From the NCBI RefSeq assembly GCF_003589925.1, contig NZ_CP032382.1, positions 7,502,001 through 7,566,000 of the forward strand: 64,000 bases of DNA. Reading direction: 5' to 3'. This DNA is from Chryseolinea soli. Its GTDB lineage: Bacteria > Bacteroidota > Bacteroidia > Cytophagales > Cyclobacteriaceae. The notes under the pieces were generated by a model that was given only the letters and a program-made list of their open reading frames with translations, made no database searches and was not told where the DNA came from. Both the position numbers and the translations under genes were made by a program. Below are positions 8,239-17,134 of the stretch, one piece after another (within the stretch, counting starts at the first letter, position 1; every line of letters begins with the position of its first letter).

Positions 8239-8855
8239 GAAAGTGTTTTGAATTGAAAACCTTGTTGCGTAAAATGATCGAGCACGCGCGGCAACGCATA
8301 GGTCATGTTCCGTTCGGCTTTGAGGCTGTCGTGGAAAACGATGATGGAGCCGGGGCGTATGGCGTTGATGGTGTTCTTCAGACAACGCTCGGCGCTCAGG
8401 TGCCGGTCGTAGTCCACGGAAAGCACGTCCCACATGATGATCCGGAAATCGGCAAGTGCTTTTATTTGGCTTCGGGTGATCCGTCCATAGGGAGGACGAA
8501 AGAGCGCCGGCACTTTGGTGTACCGGGCCATTTCTTCCTGGCACTGTTTTATGTTTTGCACATAGTCGCCACGATTTGTTCTCCAGCCATTCATATGATT
8601 GAAGGTATGATTGGCCACCGCATGTTCCTTGGCAACCACGTGTTTGAAAATGTCGGGGTGCTTCCGGACGTTATCACCAATACAAAAAAAAGTAGCCTTG
8701 GCGTTGTGCCCCGCGAGCGTGTCCAGTACAAATTCTGTAGGGCCGGGAACGGGTCCGTCATCAAAGGTCAGGTACAATTCCCGCGATGCGTTTTCTATTC
8801 TCCAGGTGAGCGAAGGATACAGGAAGGGAAGCAGCGAAGGTGTCCGGTGAAGCAT
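8235..8855 (-). CDS. Polysaccharide deacetylase (NodB/CE4 family)
   Basis: A 206-residue NodB-homology protein that removes N-acetyl groups from an amino-sugar polymer or glycolipid. The five CE4 motifs are present: LTFDDGP (catalytic base and metal Asp), the metal His pair in NHTFNHMNGW, RPPYGR, a central DVLSVDYD, and VFHDS with the catalytic His. There is no clear signal peptide, although the N-terminus LPFLYPSLTW is mildly hydrophobic, so a cytoplasmic or membrane-associated lipid-linked substrate is plausible. Overlaps the glycosyltransferase by 4 bases. Confidence 0.9.
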   Translation of the reverse strand: MLHRTPSLLPFLYPSLTWRIENASRELYLTFDDGPVPGPTEFVLDTLAGHNAKATFFCIGDNVRKHPDIFKHVVAKEHAVANHTFNHMNGWRTNRGDYVQNIKQCQEEMARYTKVPALFRPPYGRITRSQIKALADFRIIMWDVLSVDYDRHLSAERCLKNTINAIRPGSIIVFHDSLKAERNMTYALPRVLDHFTQQGFQFKTLS

Positions 8856-8920
8856 AGATCAAATCCCGATATAAAATGACCGACCATGACCGGTAGTATG
8901 CCTACCGTGCAACAAAAAAA

Positions 8921-10150
8921 CTATCCTCCTACCCGGCACGAAAGGATGGTGATGTCGTCGTTGTATCCGTTCTTGCCTTTGAAGTTGTCGAGGGCGACGA
9001 TGATGTCCTGGTGGATGGTCTTTAACTCTTTGGTGTAGGTCAGGTCCTGTTTGAAATAATCCAGCAACGCGTCCACGCCGAATTCAACACCTTGTTCGCT
9101 TCGCGTTTCGGTGAGGCCGTCGGTGTAGCAGAACAGGAGGAAGTCGTCGAGGTCGGTCACGAAGCCTTCGTTGAGGAACGGCAGGGGGTGCATGGCGCCG
9201 AGCACGGTCGAGCCGTCTTCCAGCAAGCGCAAGCCATTCTTTTTGTCGATCAGGATCGGCGGATTGTGACCGGCATTCACATAGACCATCGTCTTCAACC
9301 GGATGTCGTAGATAGCCGCGAAGAAGGTGATGAACTTCTCCCCCTTTGTATTTTCCAACACCTGGAAGTTCAACGCTTCGATGATATCGGTCAGGTTGGG
9401 TGTCTGTCGTAACAGCGTGCGCAACGACGCCTGAAAGTTCGACATCATCAACGCGGCGGGTATGCCTTTGCCGCTGACGTCGGCCACGCAGATGAGGAAT
9501 TGATTTTTGTTGATGGGAATATAATCGTAGTAGTCACCGCCCACCATGTCGTGGGGAAGGTAGCTGGCTTCCACTTTCAGCCGGTCGGTGTTGGGCAATT
9601 TGTCGGGAAAGAGAAACTGCTGCACGTCGCTGGCGATCTCGAGCTCCTTGCGGAACGATTCCTGTTCCAGTTGCTTGCGCACCAGCTTTTTGTTTTCGAT
9701 CGCAACGATGATGATGTTGCTGAGCGCCTGGATGAACTTGATGCCGTCTTCGTTCTCATAGCTCTGATCGTCCATCTCCAGGCCGCCGACAAACACCAAG
9801 GCGAGCGTGGTGCTCTTGTGGGTGACGGGGATGATGATGTCGAACACGGTGAAGTCGCACTGCTCGAATTCGCGCAGATGCGTAATGTCTTGTATGGTCT
9901 TGAAGGCCGGCAACAGGTTGGCCTTGTGAAAATGTTTCTTGGTGCCGAAGCTTACTTTGCAGCTCCATTCATCGTCCAACACAAAGAGGGCGAGCTTCTG
10001 GATGTTGAGATTCGAGCGGAGCGTGAAATTATAGATCTTGTAGAGGGATTCTTCCGATAGATTACTGTTAATAGCCTGCGTGATCTCGAGCAGCGCATTG
10101 AGCTCGAGTTCTTTGATTTCAAATTTAGCTTTGAGGGTTTGTTCTGTCAT
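8921..10150 (-). CDS. GAF-like domain SpoIIE/RsbU-type serine phosphatase
   Basis: The 409-residue protein has a short coiled segment (1-25), a GAF-like sensory domain (about 25-165), a linker coil (ENKKLVRKQLEQESFRKEL) and a PP2C-type phosphatase domain (about 190-408). Metal-binding motifs GGDYYDYIPI, CVADVSGKGIPAALMM, CYTDGLTET and NDDITIL are intact, so it should be active. Such proteins act in partner-switching circuits on anti-sigma-factor antagonists; no STAS or RsbW partner is adjacent, so the target is elsewhere. Confidence 0.9.
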   Translation of the reverse strand: MTEQTLKAKFEIKELELNALLEITQAINSNLSEESLYKIYNFTLRSNLNIQKLALFVLDDEWSCKVSFGTKKHFHKANLLPAFKTIQDITHLREFEQCDFTVFDIIIPVTHKSTTLALVFVGGLEMDDQSYENEDGIKFIQALSNIIIVAIENKKLVRKQLEQESFRKELEIASDVQQFLFPDKLPNTDRLKVEASYLPHDMVGGDYYDYIPINKNQFLICVADVSGKGIPAALMMSNFQASLRTLLRQTPNLTDIIEALNFQVLENTKGEKFITFFAAIYDIRLKTMVYVNAGHNPPILIDKKNGLRLLEDGSTVLGAMHPLPFLNEGFVTDLDDFLLFCYTDGLTETRSEQGVEFGVDALLDYFKQDLTYTKELKTIHQDIIVALDNFKGKNGYNDDITILSCRVGG

Positions 10151-10203
10151 GTTACGGTAAAGTTAATCTGAAAAGCGAATTGAACACAACGTTTTTGCCG
10201 CTC

Positions 10204-11337
10204 CTAAAAATGTTTTACATCGTTATGACTGATCGTGAGCGACTTTAGTTTTCTCCCCTTCCACTCAAACGTATGAAAGTTCGAAAAGACACCGATTGAC
10301 AAAATATAAAGTGGATACAAGACTTGTAACGAAAGAAAAGCGGGCCAATTCCAGGATAGCCGGAGAATATCGGATATGCTTCTCAAAAAAAAGTATTCCA
10401 ACACGGCCTTGCCCACCCACAACCCCAGGGCGACACCCGCATCGATACGCTGCATGACTACTATCAGCGGCAACAAAAAGACCAACGCCTGGAAGGCCGC
10501 AATAAAAAGTGCCAATGCCTTGCTAACAAACGATTGGTGATGCCGCCACTTTCCTGCCCAGCGAATCCGTTGGTGGATGAATGCGCGCAGGGTTGGGCTG
10601 GACGCTGTGGTTACCAGCGTACGTTCGTCGCCGGAAAAAGCAACTCCTCCGGGAAAATGTTGGGCTATCTTTCGCAGCAGGAATTCATCGTCGCCCGAGG
10701 GGATGTGCAAATTGCCTTCATAGCCGCCCACCGCCTCAAAGGCATCTTTCCGGAACGCCAGGTTGGCCCCGTTGCACATGGTGGGAACACCCAACGCCAT
10801 CGTGCCCGCGCCCGAGCCGATGAGGCTGGCAAACTCCAGGGATTGGAGCGCGGAAAAATAATCCTTGCCCGGTATCGCCACCCCTCCAAAAACCATTTGC
10901 ACCCCCTCCTTCTCAAAGCAGGACAACAGCGTCGCGATCCACTCCGCCGGCACGCGACAGTCGGCATCCGTGGTGATGATCACCGCTCCCTGCGCCAACT
11001 GAACACCCCGTGTTAAGGCTGCCTTTTTACCGGTGCCTGCGTTACTGATCAGGCGTATGTTTGGATGCTCCTGGAGATGACGCCGGACGATGTCGGCCGT
11101 GTCATCCTCGGAATGATCGTCGACCACGATGACTTCATACAGCGGGTGGGTCTGCTGCTTCAAATCGTCCAGCAACCGGGCGATGTTCTGTGCTTCATTG
11201 CGTGCCGGCACCACCACGGTCGCCCGCAACCCTGACGGGACGCCCGGCTTTTGTGCCACGGCTTTCTTCCACCCGACGAACAACACGATCACCAGGATGA
11301 AATAAAGCGCAAAAAAAAGAATGGTGACGGTGGTCAT
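10204..11337 (-). CDS. Membrane glycosyltransferase family 2
   Basis: The 377-residue protein starts with one membrane helix (about 5-24), then a GT-A domain with VVPARNEAQNI, VVDDHSEDDT, the nucleotide-sugar/metal motif TTDADCRVP and the acceptor-site motif HQRIRWAGKW (Q/RxxRW of processive and semi-processive GT2 enzymes). C-terminal helices follow (about 270-355). It probably extends a lipid-linked or exported glycan at the inner membrane. Its start lies 52 bases from the ruvC start on the opposite strand, so the two share a divergent promoter region. Confidence 0.88.
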   Translation of the reverse strand: MTTVTILFFALYFILVIVLFVGWKKAVAQKPGVPSGLRATVVVPARNEAQNIARLLDDLKQQTHPLYEVIVVDDHSEDDTADIVRRHLQEHPNIRLISNAGTGKKAALTRGVQLAQGAVIITTDADCRVPAEWIATLLSCFEKEGVQMVFGGVAIPGKDYFSALQSLEFASLIGSGAGTMALGVPTMCNGANLAFRKDAFEAVGGYEGNLHIPSGDDEFLLRKIAQHFPGGVAFSGDERTLVTTASSPTLRAFIHQRIRWAGKWRHHQSFVSKALALFIAAFQALVFLLPLIVVMQRIDAGVALGLWVGKAVLEYFFLRSISDILRLSWNWPAFLSLQVLYPLYILSIGVFSNFHTFEWKGRKLKSLTISHNDVKHF

Positions 11338-11389
11338 GCGTGCAATTTCAGAAATTTACAAACGCTCCCTATCTTGGGCCGTGGTAAAT

Positions 11390-11935
11390 ATGGCAAAAGA
11401 AAAGATCATCCTCGGTCTCGATCCGGGCACAAACGTGATGGGCTACGGGCTCATCCTGGTGCGCAAGCCCAAAGTAGACCTGCTCCAGTTTGGGGTGATC
11501 CACCTCAGCAAATATGCCGGCCACGAGCTGCGGCTCAAGAAGATCTTCGAGCGCGTCATCAGCCTCATCGACGAGTTTAGTCCCGACGAGGTGGCGCTGG
11601 AAGCTCCTTTCTTTGGCAAGAACGTGCAGTCCATGCTCAAGCTTGGTCGCGCGCAAGGGGTGGCCATCGCTGCTTCCCTGTCGCGCGAGATCCCCATCGT
11701 GGAGTATGCCCCCAAGAAGGTCAAGCAGTCCGTGACCGGCAATGGCAACGCCTCGAAAGAGCAAGTGGCGCGGATGCTCATGGCCCAGTTTGCCATCAAG
11801 GAGCTCCCTAAACTCTTGGACGCCACCGACGCGCTGGCGGTGGCCTTGTGTCATCATTTTCAAAAAGGAGAAACCAAAGCAAAAGCCAAAACCTGGGAAG
11901 CGTTTGTCAAGGAAAATCCGGGCCGGGCAAAATAA
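11390..11935 (+). CDS. ruvC: Crossover junction endodeoxyribonuclease RuvC
   Basis: Resolves Holliday junctions with RuvAB. The 181-residue length is normal for the family. The catalytic acidic tetrad is visible: Asp11 in LGLDPGTNVMGYG, Glu in EVALEAPFFGKN, and two Asp in DATDALAVALCHH. The DNA-binding region KKVKQSVTGNGNASKEQV is well conserved. I use ATG 11390; an in-frame ATG further upstream would extend into the divergent promoter region. A weak -7 box (TATCTTGG, 11370-11377) lies 12 bases before the start. Confidence 0.96.
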   Translation: MAKEKIILGLDPGTNVMGYGLILVRKPKVDLLQFGVIHLSKYAGHELRLKKIFERVISLIDEFSPDEVALEAPFFGKNVQSMLKLGRAQGVAIAASLSREIPIVEYAPKKVKQSVTGNGNASKEQVARMLMAQFAIKELPKLLDATDALAVALCHHFQKGETKAKAKTWEAFVKENPGRAK

Positions 11936-11958
11936 AATTAATACACCGCCGCGGGCCG

Positions 11959-11987
11959 TTGCCAAACTCCCCGGCATTCTATCTTTA
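11959..11987 (+). promoter_or_regulatory. Candidate promoter of the GT4 gene
   Basis: TTG at 11959-11961, an 18-base spacer and TATCTTTA at 11980-11987 match the TTTG / TAnnTTTG pattern with one mismatch in each half. The box ends 14 bases before the ATG at 12002. Confidence 0.4.
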
Positions 11988-12001
11988 CGAAATTTCTCTC
12001 C

Positions 12002-13150
12002 ATGAAGTCCCTTTTGGTTCTTTGTTTCAACGATCTGAAGAACGACGCCCGCGTCACCCGGCAGATCAATTTTCTGAAAGACAACTATCGTGTCACTGCC
12101 GCCTGTTTCGATGCCTATCCCGACCCGGCACGCGAGCTCTATATCCTCAAAAAAACCAACCTCACTTTTTTCCGGAAAGCGATCACCTCCATCTTCCTCC
12201 TCCTGGGCATCAACCGCATTGCATACGCGCTGCTGCACGACTACAAAACCTACGTCGCCCCACTCCGCGAACGCAAATTCGACATCATCATCGCCAACGA
12301 CATCGAAGCCCTCCCCATGGCATTCGACATCGCAGGAAACCATAGCAAAGTCTTTTTTGACGCGCACGAATATGCTCCCCGTCATTTTGAGGACCGCCTG
12401 TATTGGCGAATTTTCTTTCAGCGTTTCAACACCGCGCTTTGCCGGAAATACATTCCGTTGACGGCGGGCATGTCCACCGTCGGTGTGGGATTGGCCACCG
12501 AGTATGAAAAGCATTTCGGCGTAAAGCCCCTCATCATCACCAACGCCTCACCGTATGTGCAGCATACGCCAAAGCCCGTCGACCACTATCCCATCAAGCT
12601 CGTCCACCACGGCATCTTCAACATCTCGCGCCGTCCCGACCTCATGCTGGACATGATGGAAGGGCTGGGCGATCGCTTCACACTCGATCTCATCTACTTG
12701 CTGCCCGGCCACGCCTCACCCCAAACCCAAGAATACTTCGAAACCTTCAAAGCCCGCGCCGCCGCCATGGGCAACGTCAAGGTGCTCCCCGCACTGAAGG
12801 GCAGCGAGATCGTGCCGACGCTGCATGCGAACTATGACATGGGCGTGATCCTTATTCCCCCCGTAAATTTTAATTATGAGAACGGGTTGCCAAACAAGCT
12901 TTTCGATGGCATCCAGGCGCGCCTGGGCATCATAGGAGGTCCGTTAAGAGAGATCGCCCAGATTGTGAAGCGTTATGATATTGGGGTGGTTTCGGAGGAT
13001 TTTACTGCGGAGGGTATGACGAAGGCGTTGAAGGCTTTGACGAAGGAGGATGTTACACGTTTTAAGATGAACACGCAGAAAGCTGCGGAGGAGTTGAGTG
13101 CGGAACATAATCAGGTTGTGTTGCTGGAGGCTTTGAAGAAGTTGGGTTAG
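12002..13150 (+). CDS. Glycosyltransferase family 4-like
   Basis: A 382-residue GT-B protein. The N-terminal half has the acceptor-domain opening (LLVLCFNDLKNDARVTRQI) and IIIANDIEALPMA plus FFDAHEYAPRHF. The C-terminal half shows donor-domain features (KLVHHGIFNISRRPDLML, then NYENGLPNKLFDGIQARL and GVVSEDFTAEGM). Sugar specificity unknown. It faces the glycan locus at 13.5-20 kb (opposite strand), so it may serve the same polysaccharide, but it is a separate transcription unit. Confidence 0.85.
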   Translation: MKSLLVLCFNDLKNDARVTRQINFLKDNYRVTAACFDAYPDPARELYILKKTNLTFFRKAITSIFLLLGINRIAYALLHDYKTYVAPLRERKFDIIIANDIEALPMAFDIAGNHSKVFFDAHEYAPRHFEDRLYWRIFFQRFNTALCRKYIPLTAGMSTVGVGLATEYEKHFGVKPLIITNASPYVQHTPKPVDHYPIKLVHHGIFNISRRPDLMLDMMEGLGDRFTLDLIYLLPGHASPQTQEYFETFKARAAAMGNVKVLPALKGSEIVPTLHANYDMGVILIPPVNFNYENGLPNKLFDGIQARLGIIGGPLREIAQIVKRYDIGVVSEDFTAEGMTKALKALTKEDVTRFKMNTQKAAEELSAEHNQVVLLEALKKLG

Positions 13151-13214
13151 TTGCAATGCCTGCCATTGTTGTGGTTGTGTCATTTGATTGTGTGGTGGTG
13201 GATGCTGAATCGAA

Positions 13215-13237
13215 GTTGTTGGCGGGACGCCAACAAC
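13215..13237. repeat. REP-like palindrome, copy 1
   Basis: GTTGTTGGCG and CGCCAACAAC form a perfect 10-base stem around a GGA loop. It lies in a 343-base gap (13151-13493) between convergent genes that holds no convincing reading frame. The second copy at 13405 is its reverse complement in loop sequence. Confidence 0.75.
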
Positions 13238-13404
13238 TGGGTAATTGCGACGTGGGTTGGGAGTGGTATCATTGAATTGTTCCCCTCGGTGTGCTCCCCT
13301 CTAGTATCGGCTGGTTGGTCCCTCGCCGATCCTTATCGGTCAGTTGCTATTTTTATAGTCAGTCCCATAATCATACAAAGCCGCATACCAATATATCCAC
13401 CACC

Positions 13405-13427
13405 GTTGTTGGTGTCCCACCAACAAC
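13405..13427. repeat. REP-like palindrome, copy 2 (inverted)
   Basis: GTTGTTGGTG and CACCAACAAC form a perfect 10-base stem around a TCC loop. Compared with the reverse complement of copy 1, the only differences are a C-to-T and the matching G-to-A, so base pairing is kept. This covariation indicates selection for structure or a shared mobile origin. Confidence 0.75.
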
Positions 13428-13493
13428 TCTACTCGGTGTGTGATCCGCATGAATAAGGCACCACCCCCATCACCGCTCCTTCCCAACTGCGGG

Positions 13494-14132
13494 TTAAAAT
13501 ATCAGCCGTATCACCTCAAACGCCTCCGCATATTCGCTGCCAATCTGCACGCCACGGGCTTTGGCTAAGGAAAAAACAAATTGTTCCGAGATGTAATCAC
13601 GGTGTTGTTGTGACTCGTAGGCTTTCAGTGCGTCGCACTTACGGCGGATGTGTTCTTCTTTCAATTGCACGAAGCAACTGGTGCTGAAGGTGAGATTGTT
13701 CCAGATCAGTTCGTAGCCTAGGATGGTGCGTTGTTTGAAGGCGCGCAGACCTTCTTGTGCTACCGTGCTATGGTCTTGATGGATGTCGTTTAACGACGGC
13801 AGCAAGACGAGGTCGGGGTTGATGCGTTTCCGGAGTTGGATCAGGCCTTCGAGGATTTCCTGGCGCACGTAGTTGAGCTTGCGCACCTCGTAGTTGTAGA
13901 TGATGAGGTTTTCGGGTTTGATGCCCAGGCGGAACGTGGCGTTCTTTACTTCGGTTTTCAGGATGTCTTTGGGGAATCCTTCGGGTACGGATTGTTCGGC
14001 GGTGGAGAAGGCAGCGTAGTAGACGTCGGCTCCGGCTTCGATCAGTTTGGCGATGGTGCCGCCGGCTCCCAGTTCGCCGTCGTCGGTGTGAGGTGCCAGG
14101 ACGAGTACGGTCCTGAATTTGGTGATGTCCAT
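13494..14132 (-). CDS. PIG-L/LmbE-family deacetylase
   Basis: A 212-residue zinc-dependent deacetylase-fold protein. The N-terminal motif APHTDDGELGAGGTI carries the zinc ligands and the catalytic Asp (family PHxDDxxxG), and LNDIHQDHSTVAQEG supplies the HxxH-type zinc site. The family removes acetyl groups from N-acetylglucosamine-type substrates. It is the last gene of the minus-strand glycan locus, about 110 bases after the GT56-like gene, so an amino-sugar substrate is likely. Confidence 0.9.
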   Translation of the reverse strand: MDITKFRTVLVLAPHTDDGELGAGGTIAKLIEAGADVYYAAFSTAEQSVPEGFPKDILKTEVKNATFRLGIKPENLIIYNYEVRKLNYVRQEILEGLIQLRKRINPDLVLLPSLNDIHQDHSTVAQEGLRAFKQRTILGYELIWNNLTFSTSCFVQLKEEHIRRKCDALKAYESQQHRDYISEQFVFSLAKARGVQIGSEYAEAFEVIRLIF

Positions 14133-14245
14133 GCGGATAGTTTGAGGGGGAAATTTAAGGATTAAAAATCAGGGGACCTTGTCTTTGGCTATATTCAATT
14201 TGTGATCAACCACTAACCGATCCACTCTGGGATATGGCTTTCGCC

Positions 14246-15334
14246 TTATTCACCAAATAACTCCTTATAAAGGACCAGAATCCGCTCATGGGCAAAGACG
14301 CTCGCAATACGCGACTTGTTCGAACCGCTATCCCGTATCACCTTTCCGGACGACACCTCAGTCAAAGCATGCCACTGAATATTTAACCGGGTCAGATCGG
14401 GAAGCGAAATGTTTTTATCATTGAAGAACACAGGCTTGTTCATATACATCATCATCAAAATGTTTCCATACCCCTGGGGGCGAATGGTGTTCATGATGAG
14501 TCCATCGGTTTTGGAAAGCAGCAACAGGTATTCCTCGAACTTCATATAACGGTCAACAAATTCCAGGGTGCCGTGACGATAGTGGAGATTCTTTCTTAGA
14601 AATTTTATGTAGCGCGCGTCGCCATAGGAAACGGGGATCAGCAGGTGTGCCTTCACTTCTTTTTCATCGAGATAATTTACAACCTCCAGGTGATTGTTGG
14701 CCGGTGAGCCGGAATTGCCAAGGATGTACACCGGCGTTTCATGATCTTCATTTTTGCCGGTGACCAGTTCATCGATTTTATGATAGGCCTGGTTGTTCTC
14801 ATAAAAGAAGAAACGGAAATCTGCCGAGAGCGGTAGATGGTCCTTTGCAAAACGATACTCTTCTTCCATCCAGGTGAGCACGTTCTTTATTTTCGAGAGG
14901 GCCTGACGGCGATAGGGCGTTTGGGTTAGCCGGACCTTTAGTTCGTAAAGAAATTTTGTTAACGACCAGTCTGGGTTGACATAGCGTTTCAGCGTCTCGG
15001 GTCCATAACAAAGTTTTTCCAGTTCTCTCAGGTTATACAGATCGCCTCCCCACACCATCCAATGCAAGGATTTGAATTTGTTTTTGGCTACCCAGCGATA
15101 CAGGAGCGGTGTAAAGTAATGGATGAATACCTGGTCGTACTGGGAAGTATCGCCGACGATTTCCGCAAAGGAAGCAGAGTTCAGTTTGGCGAAGGGCAAC
15201 TCATAACGGATCACCTGGAGGCGTTTTGCATTGGTGCGCACCACAATGCGGTTATTTTCCAGCGCGCCGATCTCCCTGAGGTTATCGTAGAAAGCATTTA
15301 TAAAACTGCTGTCGGGAACGATGTGAAGATTCAT
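14246..15334 (-). CDS. GT56-like TDP-Fuc4NAc:lipid glycosyltransferase (WecF-like)
   Basis: About 362 residues from ATG 15334 (MNLHIVPDSSFINAFYD). Features of glycosyltransferase family 56 (E. coli WecF, TDP-4-acetamido-4,6-dideoxygalactose transfer to lipid II of enterobacterial common antigen) are visible: HWMVWGGDLYNL (WGxDLY), LGNSGSPANNHLEV (GNSGDxSNxH-like), LLIPVSYGD and the late RPQGYGNI. The start overlaps the stop of the acyltransferase gene by 4 bases (ATGA). Together with the upstream aminotransferase and acyltransferase it implies use of an N-acylated 4-amino-4,6-dideoxyhexose (inference). Confidence 0.85.
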   Translation of the reverse strand: MNLHIVPDSSFINAFYDNLREIGALENNRIVVRTNAKRLQVIRYELPFAKLNSASFAEIVGDTSQYDQVFIHYFTPLLYRWVAKNKFKSLHWMVWGGDLYNLRELEKLCYGPETLKRYVNPDWSLTKFLYELKVRLTQTPYRRQALSKIKNVLTWMEEEYRFAKDHLPLSADFRFFFYENNQAYHKIDELVTGKNEDHETPVYILGNSGSPANNHLEVVNYLDEKEVKAHLLIPVSYGDARYIKFLRKNLHYRHGTLEFVDRYMKFEEYLLLLSKTDGLIMNTIRPQGYGNILMMMYMNKPVFFNDKNISLPDLTRLNIQWHALTEVSSGKVIRDSGSNKSRIASVFAHERILVLYKELFGE

Positions 15335-15996
15335 GCGAAGAGGTTTGCCAGGTCGAGTGGTGACAGGGTTCTCCGGATCACTCCGGGAACGCCGGCGATC
15401 ACGCAATTGTCGGGCACGTCTTTCGTGATCACCGCGCCGGCACCAACCACCACATTCTGGCCGACGCGAACCTTAGGCAGGATCACGGCATTCGTTCCCA
15501 ACACCGAGTAGCTGCCAATCATGCAACCACCCGTTATCCGAACGCCCGGCGACAATTCGACAAAATCACCCACCACACTGTCGTGCGACAGAGTGCAACC
15601 CGGATTGATCAAACACCCGGCGCCAATGGTGACATGACTGGTGATGACCGTTCCCGAAAGAATGTTGCATCCATCACCCATCCTATTTTCAAAGCGCCCG
15701 ATGTCGGTGTTGGGGCTCACGGTGGAGGTTAGCTTCCCTCCTGCGTCCAGAAATTTTTGACACAACCGGTAACGAAACACGGGATTGCCTAATCCCAGAG
15801 TGAATCGCAGATCGCCGGTTTGTTGAAAGACTTTTTTTACTTCATCCATCGTGCGCAACACGGGGAAGCGGTTCACTAATTTTTCAGGAACATGGCTCGA
15901 CAGGTCATCGAAAAAGTAGAGGTTCTCCAGGTCGTTGCATTGGGCCAGGATCTCCAGCACTTCCTTTGCAAAACCTTTGGCACCGGCAACGACCAT
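15331..15996 (-). CDS. NeuD/PglD-like sugar acyltransferase
   Basis: A 221-residue protein with an N-terminal Rossmann-like domain (VVAGAKGFAKEVLEIL, about 1-85) and a C-terminal left-handed beta-helix of hexapeptide repeats (about 95-205: GRFENRMGDGCNILSGTVI onward, ending VVGAGAVITKDVPDN and VIAGVPG). This is the architecture of PglD/NeuD/VioB-type enzymes that acetylate UDP- or TDP-amino sugars. Given the neighbours it probably N-acylates the 4-amino group made by the aminotransferase 6 bases upstream. The start codon is close to the operon's previous stop. Confidence 0.88.
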   Translation of the reverse strand: MVVAGAKGFAKEVLEILAQCNDLENLYFFDDLSSHVPEKLVNRFPVLRTMDEVKKVFQQTGDLRFTLGLGNPVFRYRLCQKFLDAGGKLTSTVSPNTDIGRFENRMGDGCNILSGTVITSHVTIGAGCLINPGCTLSHDSVVGDFVELSPGVRITGGCMIGSYSVLGTNAVILPKVRVGQNVVVGAGAVITKDVPDNCVIAGVPGVIRRTLSPLDLANLFA

Positions 15997-16002
15997 GCTA
16001 TA

Positions 16003-17085
16003 TCAATTGTTTTGAACCCGTAAAATGATCCTGAAAATCATATCGATCTCTTCCGGCGACAGCGTGTCGTACAACGGCAGACAGAGCACGCGTTTTGCCA
16101 CCGAATGCGTTACTTCACAAGGCGCCTTTTTCTCCACGTAAGGAAGATCTTCCAGCGACGGGAAAAAATAGCGGCGTGGCGTTACCCAGTTTTGCTGAAG
16201 CGTGTCCACGACGCGCAACAAGAGTTCTTCCGTGTTGAAGATCACCGGGTAATACGCATAGTTATACGTGACGTGGTCGGGCACCACCGGGCGTGTACCC
16301 TGGAAGGTTCCCAAAAATTTATTGTAGTGCTCCGAAAGCTTGCGACGTGTTTCGATGATCTGGTCTACATACTTCAGATTGACCAATCCCATGGCAGCAT
16401 GGAACTCTGAATTTTTTCCATTGATGCCAAGGTCGGCAAAACGTTCGGGGCCATCATGACCGAAGTTGCGCAAGTAGGCCATCCGTTTCAAAAGCTCGGG
16501 GTCACGCGTCACCACAGCACCACCTTCGATGGTGTGATAGAGTTTGGTGGCATGAAAACTGCAAGTACTGACGTCGCCGTATTCAAACACGGATCGTCCT
16601 TTGTATTTCACACCAAAGGCATGTGCGCCATCGTAGATCACTTTGAGGTTTCTTCTTTTGGCGATCTCGTCGATCACTTCTACTTCACAAGGATTTCCGT
16701 ATACGTGCGTCGCGAGGATGGCGGATGTGCGCGGCGTGATGGCGGCTTCGATCTTCGCCGGGTCGATGTTGCAGGTCGCCGGGTCGATGTCGACAAACAC
16801 CGGGGTGCAGCCTTCCCAAACGATGCTGCTGGTGGTCGCCACATACGAAAAAGGTGTAGTGATGATCTCCCCTTTCAGGTTCAGCGCTTTGATGGCGAGC
16901 TGAATGGCAATGGTGCCGTTGGTGACAAACAGCAGGTGCTTGAGCCCCAGGAAATCTTTCAGCCGGAGTTCCAGCTCGTTGACAAGCGGTCCGTTGTTGG
17001 TAAGCCAGTTGCGTTTCCAGATATCTTGCAGATACTGCTCGTATTCTTGGATCGGTGGCAAAAAGGGTTTCGTGACGGGGATCAT
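16003..17085 (-). CDS. DegT/DnrJ/EryC1 sugar aminotransferase
   Basis: A 360-residue PLP-dependent fold-type I aminotransferase. Conserved pieces are FVTNGTIAIQLAIKAL (cofactor phosphate pocket), YDGAHAFGVKYKGRSV (Asp and neighbouring residues over the PLP ring) and STCSFHATKLYHTIEGG with the Schiff-base Lys in HATK. The family transaminates 3- or 4-keto-6-deoxy nucleotide sugars. Because its neighbours are a PglD-like acyltransferase and a WecF-like transferase, I infer a 4-aminotransferase acting on TDP-4-keto-6-deoxyglucose, but no rmlA/rmlB is in view. Confidence 0.9.
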   Translation of the reverse strand: MIPVTKPFLPPIQEYEQYLQDIWKRNWLTNNGPLVNELELRLKDFLGLKHLLFVTNGTIAIQLAIKALNLKGEIITTPFSYVATTSSIVWEGCTPVFVDIDPATCNIDPAKIEAAITPRTSAILATHVYGNPCEVEVIDEIAKRRNLKVIYDGAHAFGVKYKGRSVFEYGDVSTCSFHATKLYHTIEGGAVVTRDPELLKRMAYLRNFGHDGPERFADLGINGKNSEFHAAMGLVNLKYVDQIIETRRKLSEHYNKFLGTFQGTRPVVPDHVTYNYAYYPVIFNTEELLLRVVDTLQQNWVTPRRYFFPSLEDLPYVEKKAPCEVTHSVAKRVLCLPLYDTLSPEEIDMIFRIILRVQNN

Positions 17086-17134
17086 TTACGTTTGAAAATA
17101 GGCTATTCCCAGGCAATGTTACAAATTTCTGTCC

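Noticed and set aside
8238..8544. Extended N-terminus of the glycosyltransferase in the deacetylase region
   Set aside because: The GTG start at 8238 gives the family N-terminus and overlaps the stop of the deacetylase; the extension would read out of the deacetylase frame.
11369..12514. 381-residue minus-strand frame over ruvC and the GT4 gene
   Set aside because: It is entirely opposite two recognised genes and has no domain signature.
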